Source: Siphonodentalium dalli
Taxonomy: Eukaryota; Mollusca; Scaphopoda; Gadilida; Siphonodentaliidae
Direction of reading: 5' to 3'
Assembly (NCBI GenBank): GCA_032622095.1
Contig: CP136062.1
Coordinates: 131,147,282 to 131,211,281 of the forward strand
Length of the DNA stretch: 64,000 nucleotides
The notes under the pieces were generated by a model. It saw nothing but the letters and a program-made list of their open reading frames with translations. It did no database searches and had not been told where the DNA came from. This document shows positions 33,901-47,710 of the stretch, piece after piece; position 1 is the first letter of the stretch, and each line of letters begins with the position of its first letter. The translations under genes and the position numbers were made by a program.

Positions 33901-36900
33901 ACTTGGATCAGCTATGGAAGACTGTTCAATATTCTTTCCATGAGAGAACTTCTGGTGATGTGAGGTCATTGAGTCCAGATCTGATCAGCTGAGCATCAAG
34001 CGCATGACTTTATCAGCACATTGAAGAATAAAATATGACATTTTCAGATCTGCAAGGGTGATCCAAGATAACTGGATGTGGGTGTATATTGAATTAGTTG
34101 AATAAAGATATGCTCTCTTTGAATTGCTGAAGCATTTTCTTAAATGTGTCCAAGTTTTAGTGCTATTAACCTTCAAATGACCATACCCACCAGTGGAAAT
34201 GACACACTTTTATGATATATATCTGTATATCACTGGCTATAAAATCCAAAATACTTGTTAAATTAGGTTCTTATAACAATTGATATATGTGTCGTTGACA
34301 TGCCCATGTTATGGGTCATTTGCATTATCATGTGACTATTACCACCTTGAAAACTTTTGAAAATACCTTGAAAAATTGGCATTTTTTATGAAAAATCTAA
34401 CTATTTTTTTGGCTCATGTAAGTGAAAGAAGGCATCAGCAGCAAGAATAGCCACATCAGCATGAGATATTCATTGGACTGAAAGACCAGGCTCTGTAAAA
34501 TGCATTAAAATGCTTTAAAGTGACTCCCAGGAATCAAAAATGATAAAAAGCTATTTTTTCCCTTTAGGTTACACTGGTGTAAATGTTTTCCATAGGCCTC
34601 AGTGCTAACGTTTTAGCGTATAGTGTTGGCAATATAAATGTTGGGTCCAAAATTTTCTTTAAATCTGAAAAATTGACATTTTGGGAAACTTTTTACACAA
34701 AAAAATCATGTCTGTCTAGCAGGGAATTCGCCTTTAAATCTTATGTTTTCGTAACTAGTGTCAGAACCGCATAAAAAAATACAGTCCTATTTTAGACCAC
34801 ACCAAAAAATTCAAACTTCACTACAAAGGGTTAATTCCTGTGCCAATGGTTATTTTACCTATGGGAAATCATAGGGAAGAGGTGTGATGATTTTTTTATG
34901 TGAAAAGCACACAAGGCTATTGACCAATCAGGGCCCAGTGTCTATTTTATTCTCTCCTATATATTCCTCCCGCATCCGCCAGATGTCACTCGGAACCTTA
35001 TTTACACCAGTGTAACCTAAAGCGATAGCCCGCTTTTTCGCGGAATAATTGTAACTCTCTACAATTCTTCAGAATTGCCCATCAATGGAAAAAATGTGTT
35101 CAAAAACAAAATCACTTCTGTGGTTCTTTATTTATCACACACAATTTAACCCCACCCCCTTTAACAAATTATTCATCAAAAAAGCACAATTTTCCACCAC
35201 CAGTCATGTTCAGGCCCCATTTTCACTCAGTTTTAGGGGTCTGGTGTTGCAAACTTGGATCAGCTATGGAAGACTGTTCAATATTCTTTCCATGAGAGAA
35301 CTTCTGGTGATGTGAGGTCATTGAGTCCAGATCTGATCAGCTGAGCATCAAGCGCATGACTTTATCAGCACATTGAAGAATAAAATATGACATTTTCAGA
35401 TCTGCAAGGGTGATCCAAGATAACTGGATGTGTGTGTATATTGAATTAGTTGAATAAAGATATGCTCTCTTTGAATTGCTGAAGCATTTTCTTAAATGTG
35501 TCCAAGTTTTAGTGCTATTAACCTTCAAATGACCATACCCACCAGTGGAAATGACACACTTTTATGATATATATCTGTATATCACTGGCTATAAAATCCA
35601 AAATACTTGTTAAATTAGGTTCTTATAACAATTGATATATGTGTCGTTGACATGCCCATGTTATGGGTCATTTGCATTATCATGTGACTATTACCACCTT
35701 GAAAACTTTTGAAAATACCTTGAAAAATTGGCATTTTTTATGAAAAATCTAACTATTTTTTTGGCTCATGTAAGTGAAAGAAGGCATCAGCAGCAAGAAT
35801 AGCCACATCAGCATGAGATATTCATTGGACTGAAAGACCAGGCTCTGTAAAATGCATTAAAATGCTTTAAAGTGACTCCCAGGAATCAAAAATGATAAAA
35901 AGCTATTTTTTCCCTTTAGGTTACACTGGTGTAAAAGTTTTCCATAGGCCTCAGTGCTAACGTTTTAGCGTATAGTGTTGGCAATATAAATGTTGGGTCC
36001 AAAATTTTCTTTAAATCTGAAAAATTGACATTTTGGGAAACTTTTTACACAAAACAATCATGTCTGTCTAGCAGGGAATTCGCCTTTAAATCTTATGTTT
36101 TCGTAACTAGTGTCAGAACCGCATAAAAAAATACAGTCCTATTTTAGACCACACCAAAAAATTCAAACTTCACTACAAAGGGTTAATTCCTGTGCCAATG
36201 GTTATTTTACCTATGGGAAATCATAGGGAAGAGGTGTGATGATTTTTTTATGTGAAAAGCACACAAGGCTATTGACCAATCAGGGCCCAGTGTCTATTTT
36301 ATTCTCTCCTATATATTCCTCCCGCATCCGCCAGATGTCACTCGGAACCTTATTTACACCAGTGTAACCTAAAGCGATAGCCCGCTTTTTCGCGGAATAA
36401 TTGTAACTCTCTACAATTCTTCAGAATTGCCCATCAATGGAAAAAATGTGTTCAAAAACAATATCACTTCTGTGGTTCTTTATTTATCACACACAATTTA
36501 ACCCCACCCCCTTTAACAAATTATTCATCAAAAAAGCACAATTTTCCACCACCAGTCATGTTCAGGCCCCATTTTCACTCAGTTTTAGGGGTCTGGTGTT
36601 GCAAACTTGGATCAGCTATGGAAGACTGTTCAATATTCTTTCCATGAGAGAACTTCTGGTGATGTGAGGTCATTGAGTCCAGATCTGATCAGCTGAGCAT
36701 CAAGCGCATGACTTTATCAGCACATTGAAGAATAAAATATGACATTTTCAGATCTGCAAGGGTGATCCAAGATAACTGGATGTGTGTATATATTGAATTA
36801 GTTGAATAAAGATATGCTCTCTTTGAATTGCTGAAGCATTTTCTTAAATGTGTCCAAGTTTTAGTGCTATTAACCTTCAAATGACCATACCCACCAGTGG

Positions 36901-39900
36901 AAATGACACACTTTTATGATATATATCTGTATATCACTGGCTATAAAATCCAAAATACTTGTTAAATTAGGTTCTTATAACAATTGATATATGTGTCGTT
37001 GACATGCCCATGTTATGGGTCATTTGCATTATCATGTGACTATTACCACCTTGAAAACTTTTGAAAATACCTTGAAAAATTGGCATTTTTTATGAAAAAT
37101 CTAACTATTTTTTTGGCTCATGTAAGTGAAAGAAGGCATCAGCAGCAAGAATAGCCACATCAGCATGAGATATTCATTGGACTGAAAGACCAGGCTCTGT
37201 AAAATGCATTAAAATGCTTTAAAGTGACTCCCAGGAATCAAAAATGATAAAAAGCTATTTTTTCCCTTTAGGTTACACTGGTGTAAATGTTTTCCATAGG
37301 CCTCAATGCTAACGTTTTAGCGTATAGTGTTGGCAATATAAATGTTGGGTCCAAAATTTTCTTTAAATCTGAAAAATTGACATTTTGGGAAACTTTTTAC
37401 ACAAAAAAATCATGTCTGTCTAGCAGGGAATTCGCCTTTAAATCTTATGTTTTCGTAACTAGTGTCAGAACCGCATAAAAAAATACAGTCCTATTTTAGA
37501 CCACACCAAAAAATTCAAACTTCACTACAAAGGGTTAATTCCTGTGCCAATGGTTATTTTACCTATGGGAAATCATAGGGAAGAGGTGTGATGATTTTTT
37601 TATGTGAAAAGCACACAAGGCTATTGACCAATCAGGGCCCAGTGTCTATTTTATTCTCTCCTATATATTCCTCCCGCATCCGCCAGATGTCACTCGGAAC
37701 CTTATTTACACCAGTGTAACCTAAAGCGATAGCCCGCTTTTTCGCGGAATAATTGTAACTCTCTACAATTCTTCAGAATTGCCCATCAATGGAAAAAATG
37801 TGTTCAAAAACAATATCACTTCTGTGGTTCTTTATTTATCACACACAATTTAACCCCACCCCCTTTAACAAATTATTCATCAAAAAAGCACAATTTTCCA
37901 CCACCAGTCATGTTCAGGCCCCATTTTCACTCAGTTTTAGGGGTCTGGTGTTGCAAACTTGGATCAGCTATGGAAGACTGTTCAATATTCTTTCCATGAG
38001 AGAACTTCTGGTGATGTGAGGTCATTGAGTCCAGATCTGATCAGCTGAGCATCAAGCGCATGACTTTATCAGCACATTGAAGAATAAAATATGACATTTT
38101 CAGATCTGCAAGGGTGATCCAAGATAACTGGATGTGGGTGTATATTGAATTAGTTGAATAAAGATATGCTCTCTTTGAATTGCTGAAGCATTTTCTTAAA
38201 TGTGTCCAAGTTTTAGTGCTATTAACCTTCAAATGACCATACCCACCAGTGGAAATGACACACTTTTATGATATATATCTGTATATCACTGGCTATAAAA
38301 TCCAAAATACTTGTTAAATTAGGTTCTTATAACAATTGATATATGTGTCGTTGACATGCCCATGTTATGGGTCATTTGCATTATCATGTGACTATTACCA
38401 CCTTGAAAACTTTTGAAAATACCTTGAAAAATTGGCATTTTTTATGAAAAATCTAACTATTTTTTTGGCTCATGTAAGTGAAAGAAGGCATCAGCAGCAA
38501 GAATAGCCACATCAGCATGAGATATTCATTGGACTGAAAGACCAGGCTCTGTAAAATGCATTAAAATGCTTTAAAGTGACTCCCAGGAATCAAAAATGAT
38601 AAAAAGCTATTTTTTCCCTTTAGGTTACACTGGTGTAAATGTTTTCCATAGGCCTCAGTGCTAACGTTTTAGCGTATAGTGTTGGCAATATAAATGTTGG
38701 GTCCAAAATTTTCTTTAAATCTGAAAAATTGACATTTTGGGAAACTTTTTACACAAAAAAATCATGTCTGTCTAGCAGGGAATTCGCCTTTAAATCTTAT
38801 GTTTTCGTAACTAGTGTCAGAACCGCATAAAAAAATACAGTCCTATTTTAGACCACACCAAAAAATTCAAACTTCACTACAAAGGGTTAATTCCTGTGCC
38901 AATGGTTATTTTACCTATGGGAAATCATAGGGAAGAGGTGTGATGATTTTTTTATGTGAAAAGCACACAAGGCTATTGACCAATCAGGGCCCAGTGTCTA
39001 TTTTATTCTCTCCTATATATTCCTCCCGCATCCGCCAGATGTCACTCGGAACCTTATTTACACCAGTGTAACCTAAAGCGATAGCCCGCTTTTTCGCGGA
39101 ATAATTGTAACTCTCTACAATTCTTCAGAATTGCCCATCAATGGAAAAAATGTGTTCAAAAACAAAATCACTTCTGTGGTTCTTTATTTATCACACACAA
39201 TTTAACCCCACCCCCTTTAACAAATTATTCATCAAAAAAGCACAATTTTCCACCACCAGTCATGTTCAGGCCCCATTTTCACTCAGTTTTAGGGGTCTGG
39301 TGTTGCAAACTTGGATCAGCTATGGAAGACTGTTCAATATTCTTTCCATGAGAGAACTTCTGGTGATGTGAGGTCATTGAGTCCAGATCTGATCAGCTGA
39401 GCATCAAGCGCATGACTTTATCAGCACATTGAAGAATAAAATATGACATTTTCAGATCTGCAAGGGTGATCCAAGATAACTGGATGTGTGTGTATATTGA
39501 ATTAGTTGAATAAAGATATGCTCTCTTTGAATTGCTGAAGCATTTTCTTAAATGTGTCCAAGTTTTAGTGCTATTAACCTTCAAATGACCATACCCACCA
39601 GTGGAAATGACACACTTTTATGATATATATCTGTATATCACTGGCTATAAAATCCAAAATACTTGTTAAATTAGGTTCTTATAACAATTGATATATGTGT
39701 CGTTGACATGCCCATGTTATGGGTCATTTGCATTATCATGTGACTATTACCACCTTGAAAACTTTTGAAAATACCTTGAAAAATTGGCATTTTTTATGAA
39801 AAATCTAACTATTTTTTTGGCTCATGTAAGTGAAAGAAGGCATCAGCAGCAAGAATAGCCACATCAGCATGAGATATTCATTGGACTGAAAGACCAGGCT

Positions 39901-42900
39901 CTGTAAAATGCATTAAAATGCTTTAAAGTGACTCCCAGGAATCAAAAATGATAAAAAGCTATTTTTTCCCTTTAGGTTACACTGGTGTAAAAGTTTTCCA
40001 TAGGCCTCAGTGCTAACGTTTTAGCGTATAGTGTTGGCAATATAAATGTTGGGTCCAAAATTTTCTTTAAATCTGAAAAATTGACATTTTGGGAAACTTT
40101 TTACACAAAACAATCATGTCTGTCTAGCAGGGAATTCGCCTTTAAATCTTATGTTTTCGTAACTAGTGTCAGAACCGCATAAAAAAATACAGTCCTATTT
40201 TAGACCACACCAAAAAATTCAAACTTCACTACAAAGGGTTAATTCCTGTGCCAATGGTTATTTTACCTATGGGAAATCATAGGGAAGAGGTGTGATGATT
40301 TTTTTATGTGAAAAGCACACAAGGCTATTGACCAATCAGGGCCCAGTGTCTATTTTATTCTCTCCTATATATTCCTCCCGCATCCGCCAGATGTCACTCG
40401 GAACCTTATTTACACCAGTGTAACCTAAAGCGATAGCCCGCTTTTTCGCGGAATAATTGTAACTCTCTACAATTCTTCAGAATTGCCCATCAATGGAAAA
40501 AATGTGTTCAAAAACAATATCACTTCTGTGGTTCTTTATTTATCACACACAATTTAACCCCACCCCCTTTAACAAATTATTCATCAAAAAAGCACAATTT
40601 TCCACCACCAGTCATGTTCAGGCCCCATTTTCACTCAGTTTTAGGGGTCTGGTGTTGCAAACTTGGATCAGCTATGGAAGACTGTTCAATATTCTTTCCA
40701 TGAGAGAACTTCTGGTGATGTGAGGTCATTGAGTCCAGATCTGATCAGCTGAGCATCAAGCGCATGACTTTATCAGCACATTGAAGAATAAAATATGACA
40801 TTTTCAGATCTGCAAGGGTGATCCAAGATAACTGGATGTGTGTATATATTGAATTAGTTGAATAAAGATATGCTCTCTTTGAATTGCTGAAGCATTTTCT
40901 TAAATGTGTCCAAGTTTTAGTGCTATTAACCTTCAAATGACCATACCCACCAGTGGAAATGACACACTTTTATGATATATATCTGTATATCACTGGCTAT
41001 AAAATCCAAAATACTTGTTAAATTAGGTTCTTATAACAATTGATATATGTGTCGTTGACATGCCCATGTTATGGGTCATTTGCATTATCATGTGACTATT
41101 ACCACCTTGAAAACTTTTGAAAATACCTTGAAAAATTGGCATTTTTTATGAAAAATCTAACTATTTTTTTGGCTCATGTAAGTGAAAGAAGGCATCAGCA
41201 GCAAGAATAGCCACATCAGCATGAGATATTCATTGGACTGAAAGACCAGGCTCTGTAAAATGCATTAAAATGCTTTAAAGTGACTCCCAGGAATCAAAAA
41301 TGATAAAAAGCTATTTTTTCCCTTTAGGTTACACTGGTGTAAATGTTTTCCATAGGCCTCAATGCTAACGTTTTAGCGTATAGTGTTGGCAATATAAATG
41401 TTGGGTCCAAAATTTTCTTTAAATCTGAAAAATTGACATTTTGGGAAACTTTTTACACAAAAAAATCATGTCTGTCTAGCAGGGAATTCGCCTTTAAATC
41501 TTATGTTTTCGTAACTAGTGTCAGAACCGCATAAAAAAATACAGTCCTATTTTAGACCACACCAAAAAATTCAAACTTCACTACAAAGGGTTAATTCCTG
41601 TGCCAATGGTTATTTTACCTATGGGAAATCATAGGGAAGAGGTGTGATGATTTTTTTATGTGAAAAGCACACAAGGCTATTGACCAATCAGGGCCCAGTG
41701 TCTATTTTATTCTCTCCTATATATTCCTCCCGCATCCGCCAGATGTCACTCGGAACCTTATTTACACCAGTGTAACCTAAAGCGATAGCCCGCTTTTTCG
41801 CGGAATAATTGTAACTCTCTACAATTCTTCAGAATTGCCCATCAATGGAAAAAATGTGTTCAAAAACAATATCACTTCTGTGGTTCTTTATTTATCACAC
41901 ACAATTTAACCCCACCCCCTTTAACAAATTATTCATCAAAAAAGCACAATTTTCCACCACCAGTCATGTTCAGGCCCCATTTTCACTCAGTTTTAGGGGT
42001 CTGGTGTTGCAAACTTGGATCAGCTATGGAAGACTGTTCAATATTCTTTCCATGAGAGAACTTCTGGTGATGTGAGGTCATTGAGTCCAGATCTGATCAG
42101 CTGAGCATCAAGCGCATGACTTTATCAGCACATTGAAGAATAAAATATGACATTTTCAGATCTGCAAGGGTGATCCAAGATAACTGGATGTGTGTATATA
42201 TTGAATTAGTTGAATAAAGATATGCTCTCTTTGAATTGCTGAAGCATTTTCTTAAATGTGTCCAAGTTTTAGTGCTATTAACCTTCAAATGACCATACCC
42301 ACCAGTGGAAATGACACACTTTTATGATATATATCTGTATATCACTGGCTATAAAATCCAAAATACTTGTTAAATTAGGTTCTTATAACAATTGATATAT
42401 GTGTCGTTGACATGCCCATGTTATGGGTCATTTGCATTATCATGTGACTATTACCACCTTGAAAACTTTTGAAAATACCTTGAAAAATTGGCATTTTTTA
42501 TGAAAAATCTAACTATTTTTTTGGCTCATGTAAGTGAAAGAAGGCATCAGCAGCAAGAATAGCCACATCAGCATGAGATATTCATTGGACTGAAAGACCA
42601 GGCTCTGTAAAATGCATTAAAATGCTTTAAAGTGACTCCCAGGAATCAAAAATGATAAAAAGCTATTTTTTCCCTTTAGGTTACACTGGTGTAAATGTTT
42701 TCCATAGGCCTCAATGCTAACGTTTTAGCGTATAGTGTTGGCAATATAAATGTTGGGTCCAAAATTTTCTTTAAATCTGAAAAATTGACATTTTGGGAAA
42801 CTTTTTACACAAAAAAATCATGTCTGTCTAGCAGGGAATTCGCCTTTAAATCTTATGTTTTCGTAACTAGTGTCAGAACCGCATAAAAAAATACAGTCCT

Positions 42901-43129
42901 ATTTTAGACCACACCAAAAAATTCAAACTTCACTACAAAGGGTTAATTCCTGTGCCAATGGTTATTTTACCTATGGGAAATCATAGGGAAGAGGTGTGAT
43001 GATTTTTTTATGTGAAAAGCACACAAGGCTATTGACCAATCAGGGCCCAGTGTCTATTTTATTCTCTCCTATATATTCCTCCCGCATCCGCCAGATGTCA
43101 CTCGGAACCTTATTTACACCAGTGTAACC

Positions 43130-43421
43130 TAATAGTATTCCATACTTAAAACTCATTTTGTCACCTACATATTATCCTTTACAAATACTTTTTCTCGCGT
43201 CATAATCGCTGCTAGCACCGACGAGCGTTACCGTGCGAATTTCACTCACACCGAAGAAAAAGATCACTTAGGACGAAATTATTTCGCATAATTTTTGTCT
43301 GGCACATTATTAATTTTTATTGTGTGCAGACGTATCTATCTCGGAACGTTGAATTGAGTCAGTCCTAAATCATATCAAAACATTACATTGTTTCCCTCCT
43401 TTGTAATAGTATTGTTTTATG
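43130..43421. other. Unassigned sequence right of E-S array
   Basis: Single-copy-looking AT-rich DNA between the array and the third copy of the arm segment. No gene or repeat recognised. Confidence 0.35.
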
Positions 43422-43562
43422 TTCTATATGGGCCTAATTACTCTGATTATTAAAACAGTCGTATATTGGACTATTTCAATATGAAATAAGTCCGTAGTGT
43501 GCTTATTTTCCCGAGAACACGTTGGAAGATAACACGAATAAGCCAACTCACGACTTACTATA

Positions 43563-44373
43563 TACACTCTTAGAACAAATGTGTATAAATACTACACAAA
43601 ATGTGTTACATTTGATCTTAAACAAAATTGTGTAGAAATGACACATGACATATAATTATTAAATGTGTCGGTGGAATATCATCTGCGAAGTTCCTGTACG
43701 TTCTCAGCTCAATGATAAGGAATGGCGTACAGCAACCCGTGCCTCGTCCATTGTAATTATCTTCTCAACACCCACGCATGTTGTAACGACTAACTGTCAT
43801 ATCTGTTGGACAAATCAGATTTTCCTGCAACAAATGCTTTGGTGAACATTCAAATGCATATATGCTTCACTCTCGTGGTTTCCAACACCTCTCCATACTT
43901 GTGCATAACGGCCCACCACATTGGTCAGGGGAGCCCACTTTAATCCAACTGTATTTATATGTCATGTGTATCGATCTCTCCTATACTTGGAGGTAATAAA
44001 GATATATATATATATCTCTCTCTCTCTATTGGAGACACAGAACTCGTAAAGGCTACAACAGAACAAACAATTGGCAGCAGCTTTAAACTTTGTTGTACAC
44101 TATGTTTGTGTAAAAACTGAACAACACATAATTGTGTAGCATAAAGTTTTAAAGCAGCTGCCAATATTTTTATTATGGCAGCTTTTACGAGGTTTATGTC
44201 TCAAATAGAACATATCTCATCTATTAAATATAATATACTCACATATTCACTCATATTCAATGTTGAGAAAATTCCACCGACACATTATGTCATGTTGCAT
44301 TTCTACACAATTTTGTTTAAGATCAAATGTAACACATATTGTGTAGTAATTATACACATTTGTTCTAAGAATG
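43563..44373. mobile_element. 811-bp MITE with ~110-bp inverted ends, TA flanks
   Basis: Ends CACTCTTAGAACAAATGTGT and complement of CATTCTTAGAACAAATGTGT, with inverted similarity extending to about 43677 and 44265. It interrupts a sequence that is intact at 27487-27500 (CTTACTAGGTGTACG), so the insertion is proven. The flanking TA at 43559-43562 is doubled on the left, so the duplication is TA or slightly longer. A nested foldback lies at about 44029-44208. A piece near 43960-44010 resembles a LINE 3' end. Confidence 0.88.
44029..44208. repeat. Foldback nested in the 811-bp MITE
   Basis: Inverted arms: GAGACACAGAACTCGTAAAG...TTGGCAGCAGCTTTAAACTT and the complement ending near 44208 (AGCTGCCAAT, CTTTTACGAGG). 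A loop of about 40 bp separates them. Confidence 0.75.
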
Positions 44374-44937
44374 TAGGTGTACGTTCGTGTTATTGCTTGT
44401 TCATGGTGGCCCGTGCCATTCAACGCTATAATTTGAGAAGTAAACCTATGTGATTAATTCATTCCATTGTGAACCCATTAGTACGAAAATATGTTGAAAA
44501 TGACAAACAATATTATGTGTGCCCGTACAGCTGTTTAAAACATTGGTCGTAAGTCGTTCGTTGGGTCAAAATACTGGGAAAATGCAATTTTTCATCGTTG
44601 CATAAGCGCATTTTTACGCGGAACCATAGCAGCCACGAAGCTCTCCTTGTGGATTTTTCTTGTGCCACCACTAGTTCATCAAAAATCCCAAACTAGGTCA
44701 TATATGCCCATAGAGCTGTTCAATCATTTATCATAAGTCAGTTGCTAAATCGCCTTTGTAGACAAATAACCCAACATATCCTCTCGCAAATACGCACATA
44801 ATCGACCTATAATATGAAATGGCTACATAATGTGATTATTTGATTCTAAAGTAAGCAGGTAATGAACTCATACCCGTTATTTCGTTTTCTGGCGCGGGCC
44901 ATAGTGAAAACACATGTTAAAGAGCAGACACATGAAA

Positions 44938-45386
44938 AGTATTGTATTAGTTTTTTATTTTATGCCCAAACGATTCTGGCAATTATAAAGCAACATTCAC
45001 TCGCTCTGGCTCATGAGCCACCACAGCCGCCAGCGCTTGTAAGGGTTAGGCACAGTAACTAGGAAGTAATTGCGTAGGCGTGGTTAAATCGGGAATTAGA
45101 TTCATCAATTATAGTTCATAAGTCATCTATTCCATTGTGGTCACAATATGTATACCGCTGGGTGTTTTGTCAAAATACCGAAAATTAAATAATTTGGATA
45201 TGTCCAATTAACATATAATTAATAAAACATCACCGTCTCCTTAAAAACAAGGAATAACGTGTTTCAGTCATGACTATAATGCTTTCAGAATACTAATCAG
45301 TGCACTATCTTGAGATTGAAATCATCCCAGGTTCGCTATAAATTATCCATATACGCAGACATTTTATCATAGGGGAATAGCACCCT
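44938..45386. other. Unassigned non-coding stretch
   Basis: Sequence beyond the arm copy, with no recognised gene or repeat. Confidence 0.3.
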
Positions 45387-46683
45387 AAGGGCGCGTACAC
45401 ATGGCCAGCAAGAAAATATCAGGTATGCCCCATGTGACTTACTTGACCAATGAAATAAATAATACCGGAAAATATCCGACGAAGGCAGCGCGCTGATATT
45501 GGGGGGTGTCTCACATCCAACTTTGGTCAAAATTTTCAACAGTTGGAAATTTCATACCTGCCAAAACATTACTTGGAAATTTCACACCAACAATAGGTTG
45601 AAAATGTTCTTGTAGTTTGATTTTCAACAAACATTAATTAATTGAATTAATTGTTTTGGACCAATATTTGCATATTTTCCTATTTTTGGTAAAAAATTAT
45701 GGTCTGAAATGGTTATCAGTTGGAAACTTTCCAACCTCATGCAGGGGGTGACAGGTTGGAAATTTCCAACACTTGGAAAGCTTGTGTCCTGGTCCCTCCC
45801 CCATGGCCAGTCAAAAGTAAAAAACTGCTAGTTAATTTAAGAAAACAATATTGTCATACATTTGGTCAACATTGTCATTGGAATTGTCATCAGTTGTAAA
45901 TTTTTCAACCTAAATGGGGTGAGGTTTGAATTTTCCAACTCTAGGAATGCTTGAGGATAGTCTAGATGGTAGGATTTTGCGATTTTCTTGTTGAGATTAC
46001 AAAATTTTCGCACACCGGGCCGAACCATGGTCTAATATTAGGCCCGAGAGCACTGATGTGCAAGGGGGTGCAAATGGAATTATGGAAAACTTGTGTTTGG
46101 TCTGATTCTTATTCAAGGGGGGGGGGGGGGTGCAGTTGGAATTTCCCAAAGGTGGACACCCCCAACGGAAACCCTCTAGCCACGTCCCTGCGTGTATGGG
46201 GATGCTTTATAATTTGGTACCTCACATGCCTTGACTTAGTTGTTTTACTTTAATTTGGACTGTATGTTCGTTTCGAATAAGAAATTGTTGGCGGCTCCTC
46301 GCTCTTCTCGCATGTGGGATGTGGTCCAGGACCGAACACACCAACGTCTGTTTAGATGTCGTTTCGTGTGTTCATGAAGAACACACATCCCTACTCCAAC
46401 GACAAGGGCGCGTTCCTTTCTCGTTAAAATAGGTGGCATTTTTAATTTTCCATAATTACACTTTATAACTCTATGAATATTCGATATGCACTATAGGTTG
46501 TTTGTCCGCAGTAATTCACTTCATCAAACACGTCTAACACTAGTCACATTGAGCTCAATCAACGCCATATAACCCGCAGCTTTCTCACGGGTGTAATCTT
46601 TGCAGCATGAAAATATCAGAGTACAATTGTACCTGATATTTTCTTGCAGATATTTTCTTGCAGCTTCATGTGTACGCGCCCTA
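45387..46683. mobile_element. ~1.3-kb element with AGGGCGCGTACACATG inverted ends
   Basis: AGGGCGCGTACACATG followed by GCAAGAAAATATC at the left, and the inverted counterpart at the right (GATATTTTCTTGCAG...CATGTGTACGCGCCCT ending 46682). GCAAGAAAATATC is doubled at the right end. The interior has TTGGAAATTTCCAAC-type words and no transposase ORF. No target duplication could be defined. Confidence 0.75.
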
Positions 46684-46943
46684 AATGAAAAGGGTAGTGT
46701 ATAAGATAAGATTTGAATGCAAAATACACCCAAATGGGCAGTTGCAAACATGAATAAAATACATATAATTTGATAAAAAGTAACTATATATATTAGATGA
46801 GTAACATATATGCATATACACTTACAATGTAGTTTCCTAACGAATTTATTTTTTCTCTTTTCATCGTAAAATTTAATTCATCAGTTATAAATTATCAATT
46901 GACTAGCTTTTATTGGAATCCCGAGCGGTGAAGAAAGACCGGA

Positions 46944-47273
46944 TCATGTCACATATATAACAATACTGGTTGCTTTGTGTTCATTCTTCATAATAAATCT
47001 AAATTTCTCATAATTCGTCATATCTGAAAAATGTGGGAACTCTGTGATTATGCCCTTAAAATATGTATCGCGCACACTTTTGTAGGCTCTACATTCTAAT
47101 ATAAAATGGTATTCTGTTTCAATTTGTTTGCATTTACAAAAAGTACATAATCTTTCTTTAACGGGTAGTGGGGGCTGTTTGTGTCTCCCCTTTTCAATTT
47201 CCAATCTATGATTGCTGATTCGCAATCTCGTAAATATAATTTTCGCTTTATTAGAATTTATATGACAAGACAT
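46944..47273 (-). pseudogene. LINE C-terminal fragment with zinc-knuckle
   Basis: A 109-residue minus-strand frame resembles the end of a non-LTR RT polyprotein: FTRLRISNHRLEIEKGRH, then LCTFCKCKQIETEYHFILEC (Cys-x2-Cys, His-x4-Cys) and YKSVRDTYF. The RT domain itself is absent; the sequence to the right (47274-47494) has only scattered frame remnants. Confidence 0.8.
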
Positions 47274-47494
47274 AATTGCGTTTTAAAATTTAATGGCCGG
47301 CATGACAGATATATTGTCGAAATTCACATTGTCTTTATTGGTAGATTTGTTTGACGAAGGCCTGCTTTATATTGTTTGGGACGAGGCTCTGCTATGCTGT
47401 TCTGGATATACAGAACACGAGCCGCATTTTTGGGATGCAAGACATAATTAAAACAATTTCGATCTTTTGATCCATACATTTTCATTGTGTCCAC

Positions 47495-47710
47495 AGGGGC
47501 GTGTCGTTAAAACAAGTAAAATACAAATAAAAATTTTGTATCAGTTTAAAACGAGCACGCCACTTTAAAAACTGCATCGATAAACAATACATATTTAATA
47601 TAATAAAAAAAATGCATTGTTTATCGATGCACTTTTTGATATGGCGCGCTCGTTTTAAACAGATATATATTTTTAAAATTATATTTTACTCGTTTTAACG
47701 ACACGCCCCT
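47495..47710. mobile_element. ~216-bp foldback MITE, GGGGCGTGTCG ends
   Basis: Nearly complete palindrome: outer AGGGGCGTGTCGTTAAAAC and inner GCATCGATAAACAAT, each with its complement, around an AT-rich centre near 47590-47610. No target duplication found. Confidence 0.85.

Larger units (their letters stand above)
30511..43129. repeat. E-S tandem array, period 1352 bp (10 E, 9 S)
   Basis: Ten copies of a 451-bp element E (first 30511-30961, last 42679-43129) alternate with nine 901-bp spacers S. Copies differ by single bases only. The array starts and ends with E, each outer end flanked by TA (30509-30510 and 43130-43131). The recurring short ORFs (63, 76 and 63 residues) follow the repeat and show no known motif or coding bias; I do not call them genes. 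Confidence 0.97.
43422..44937. repeat. Third copy of giant-repeat arm segment
   Basis: Matches 27355-28075 in the same orientation (CTATATGGGCCTAATTACTC, CCAACTCACGACTTACTA, GTGTACGTTCGTGTTATTGC, up to GCAGACACATGAAAAGT), interrupted by the 811-bp MITE at 43563. The arm family therefore exists outside the inverted pair. Confidence 0.92.

Noticed and set aside
30527..42886. 63- and 76-residue ORFs of the E-S array as a gene family
   Set aside because: Some copies lose the start codon with no other change, and the frames start inside TIR-bounded element E or spacer S; no coding signature.
43663..43845. 60-residue ORF inside the 811-bp MITE as a transposase
   Set aside because: Too short, no catalytic motif; at best a remnant of a LINE fragment captured in the MITE.
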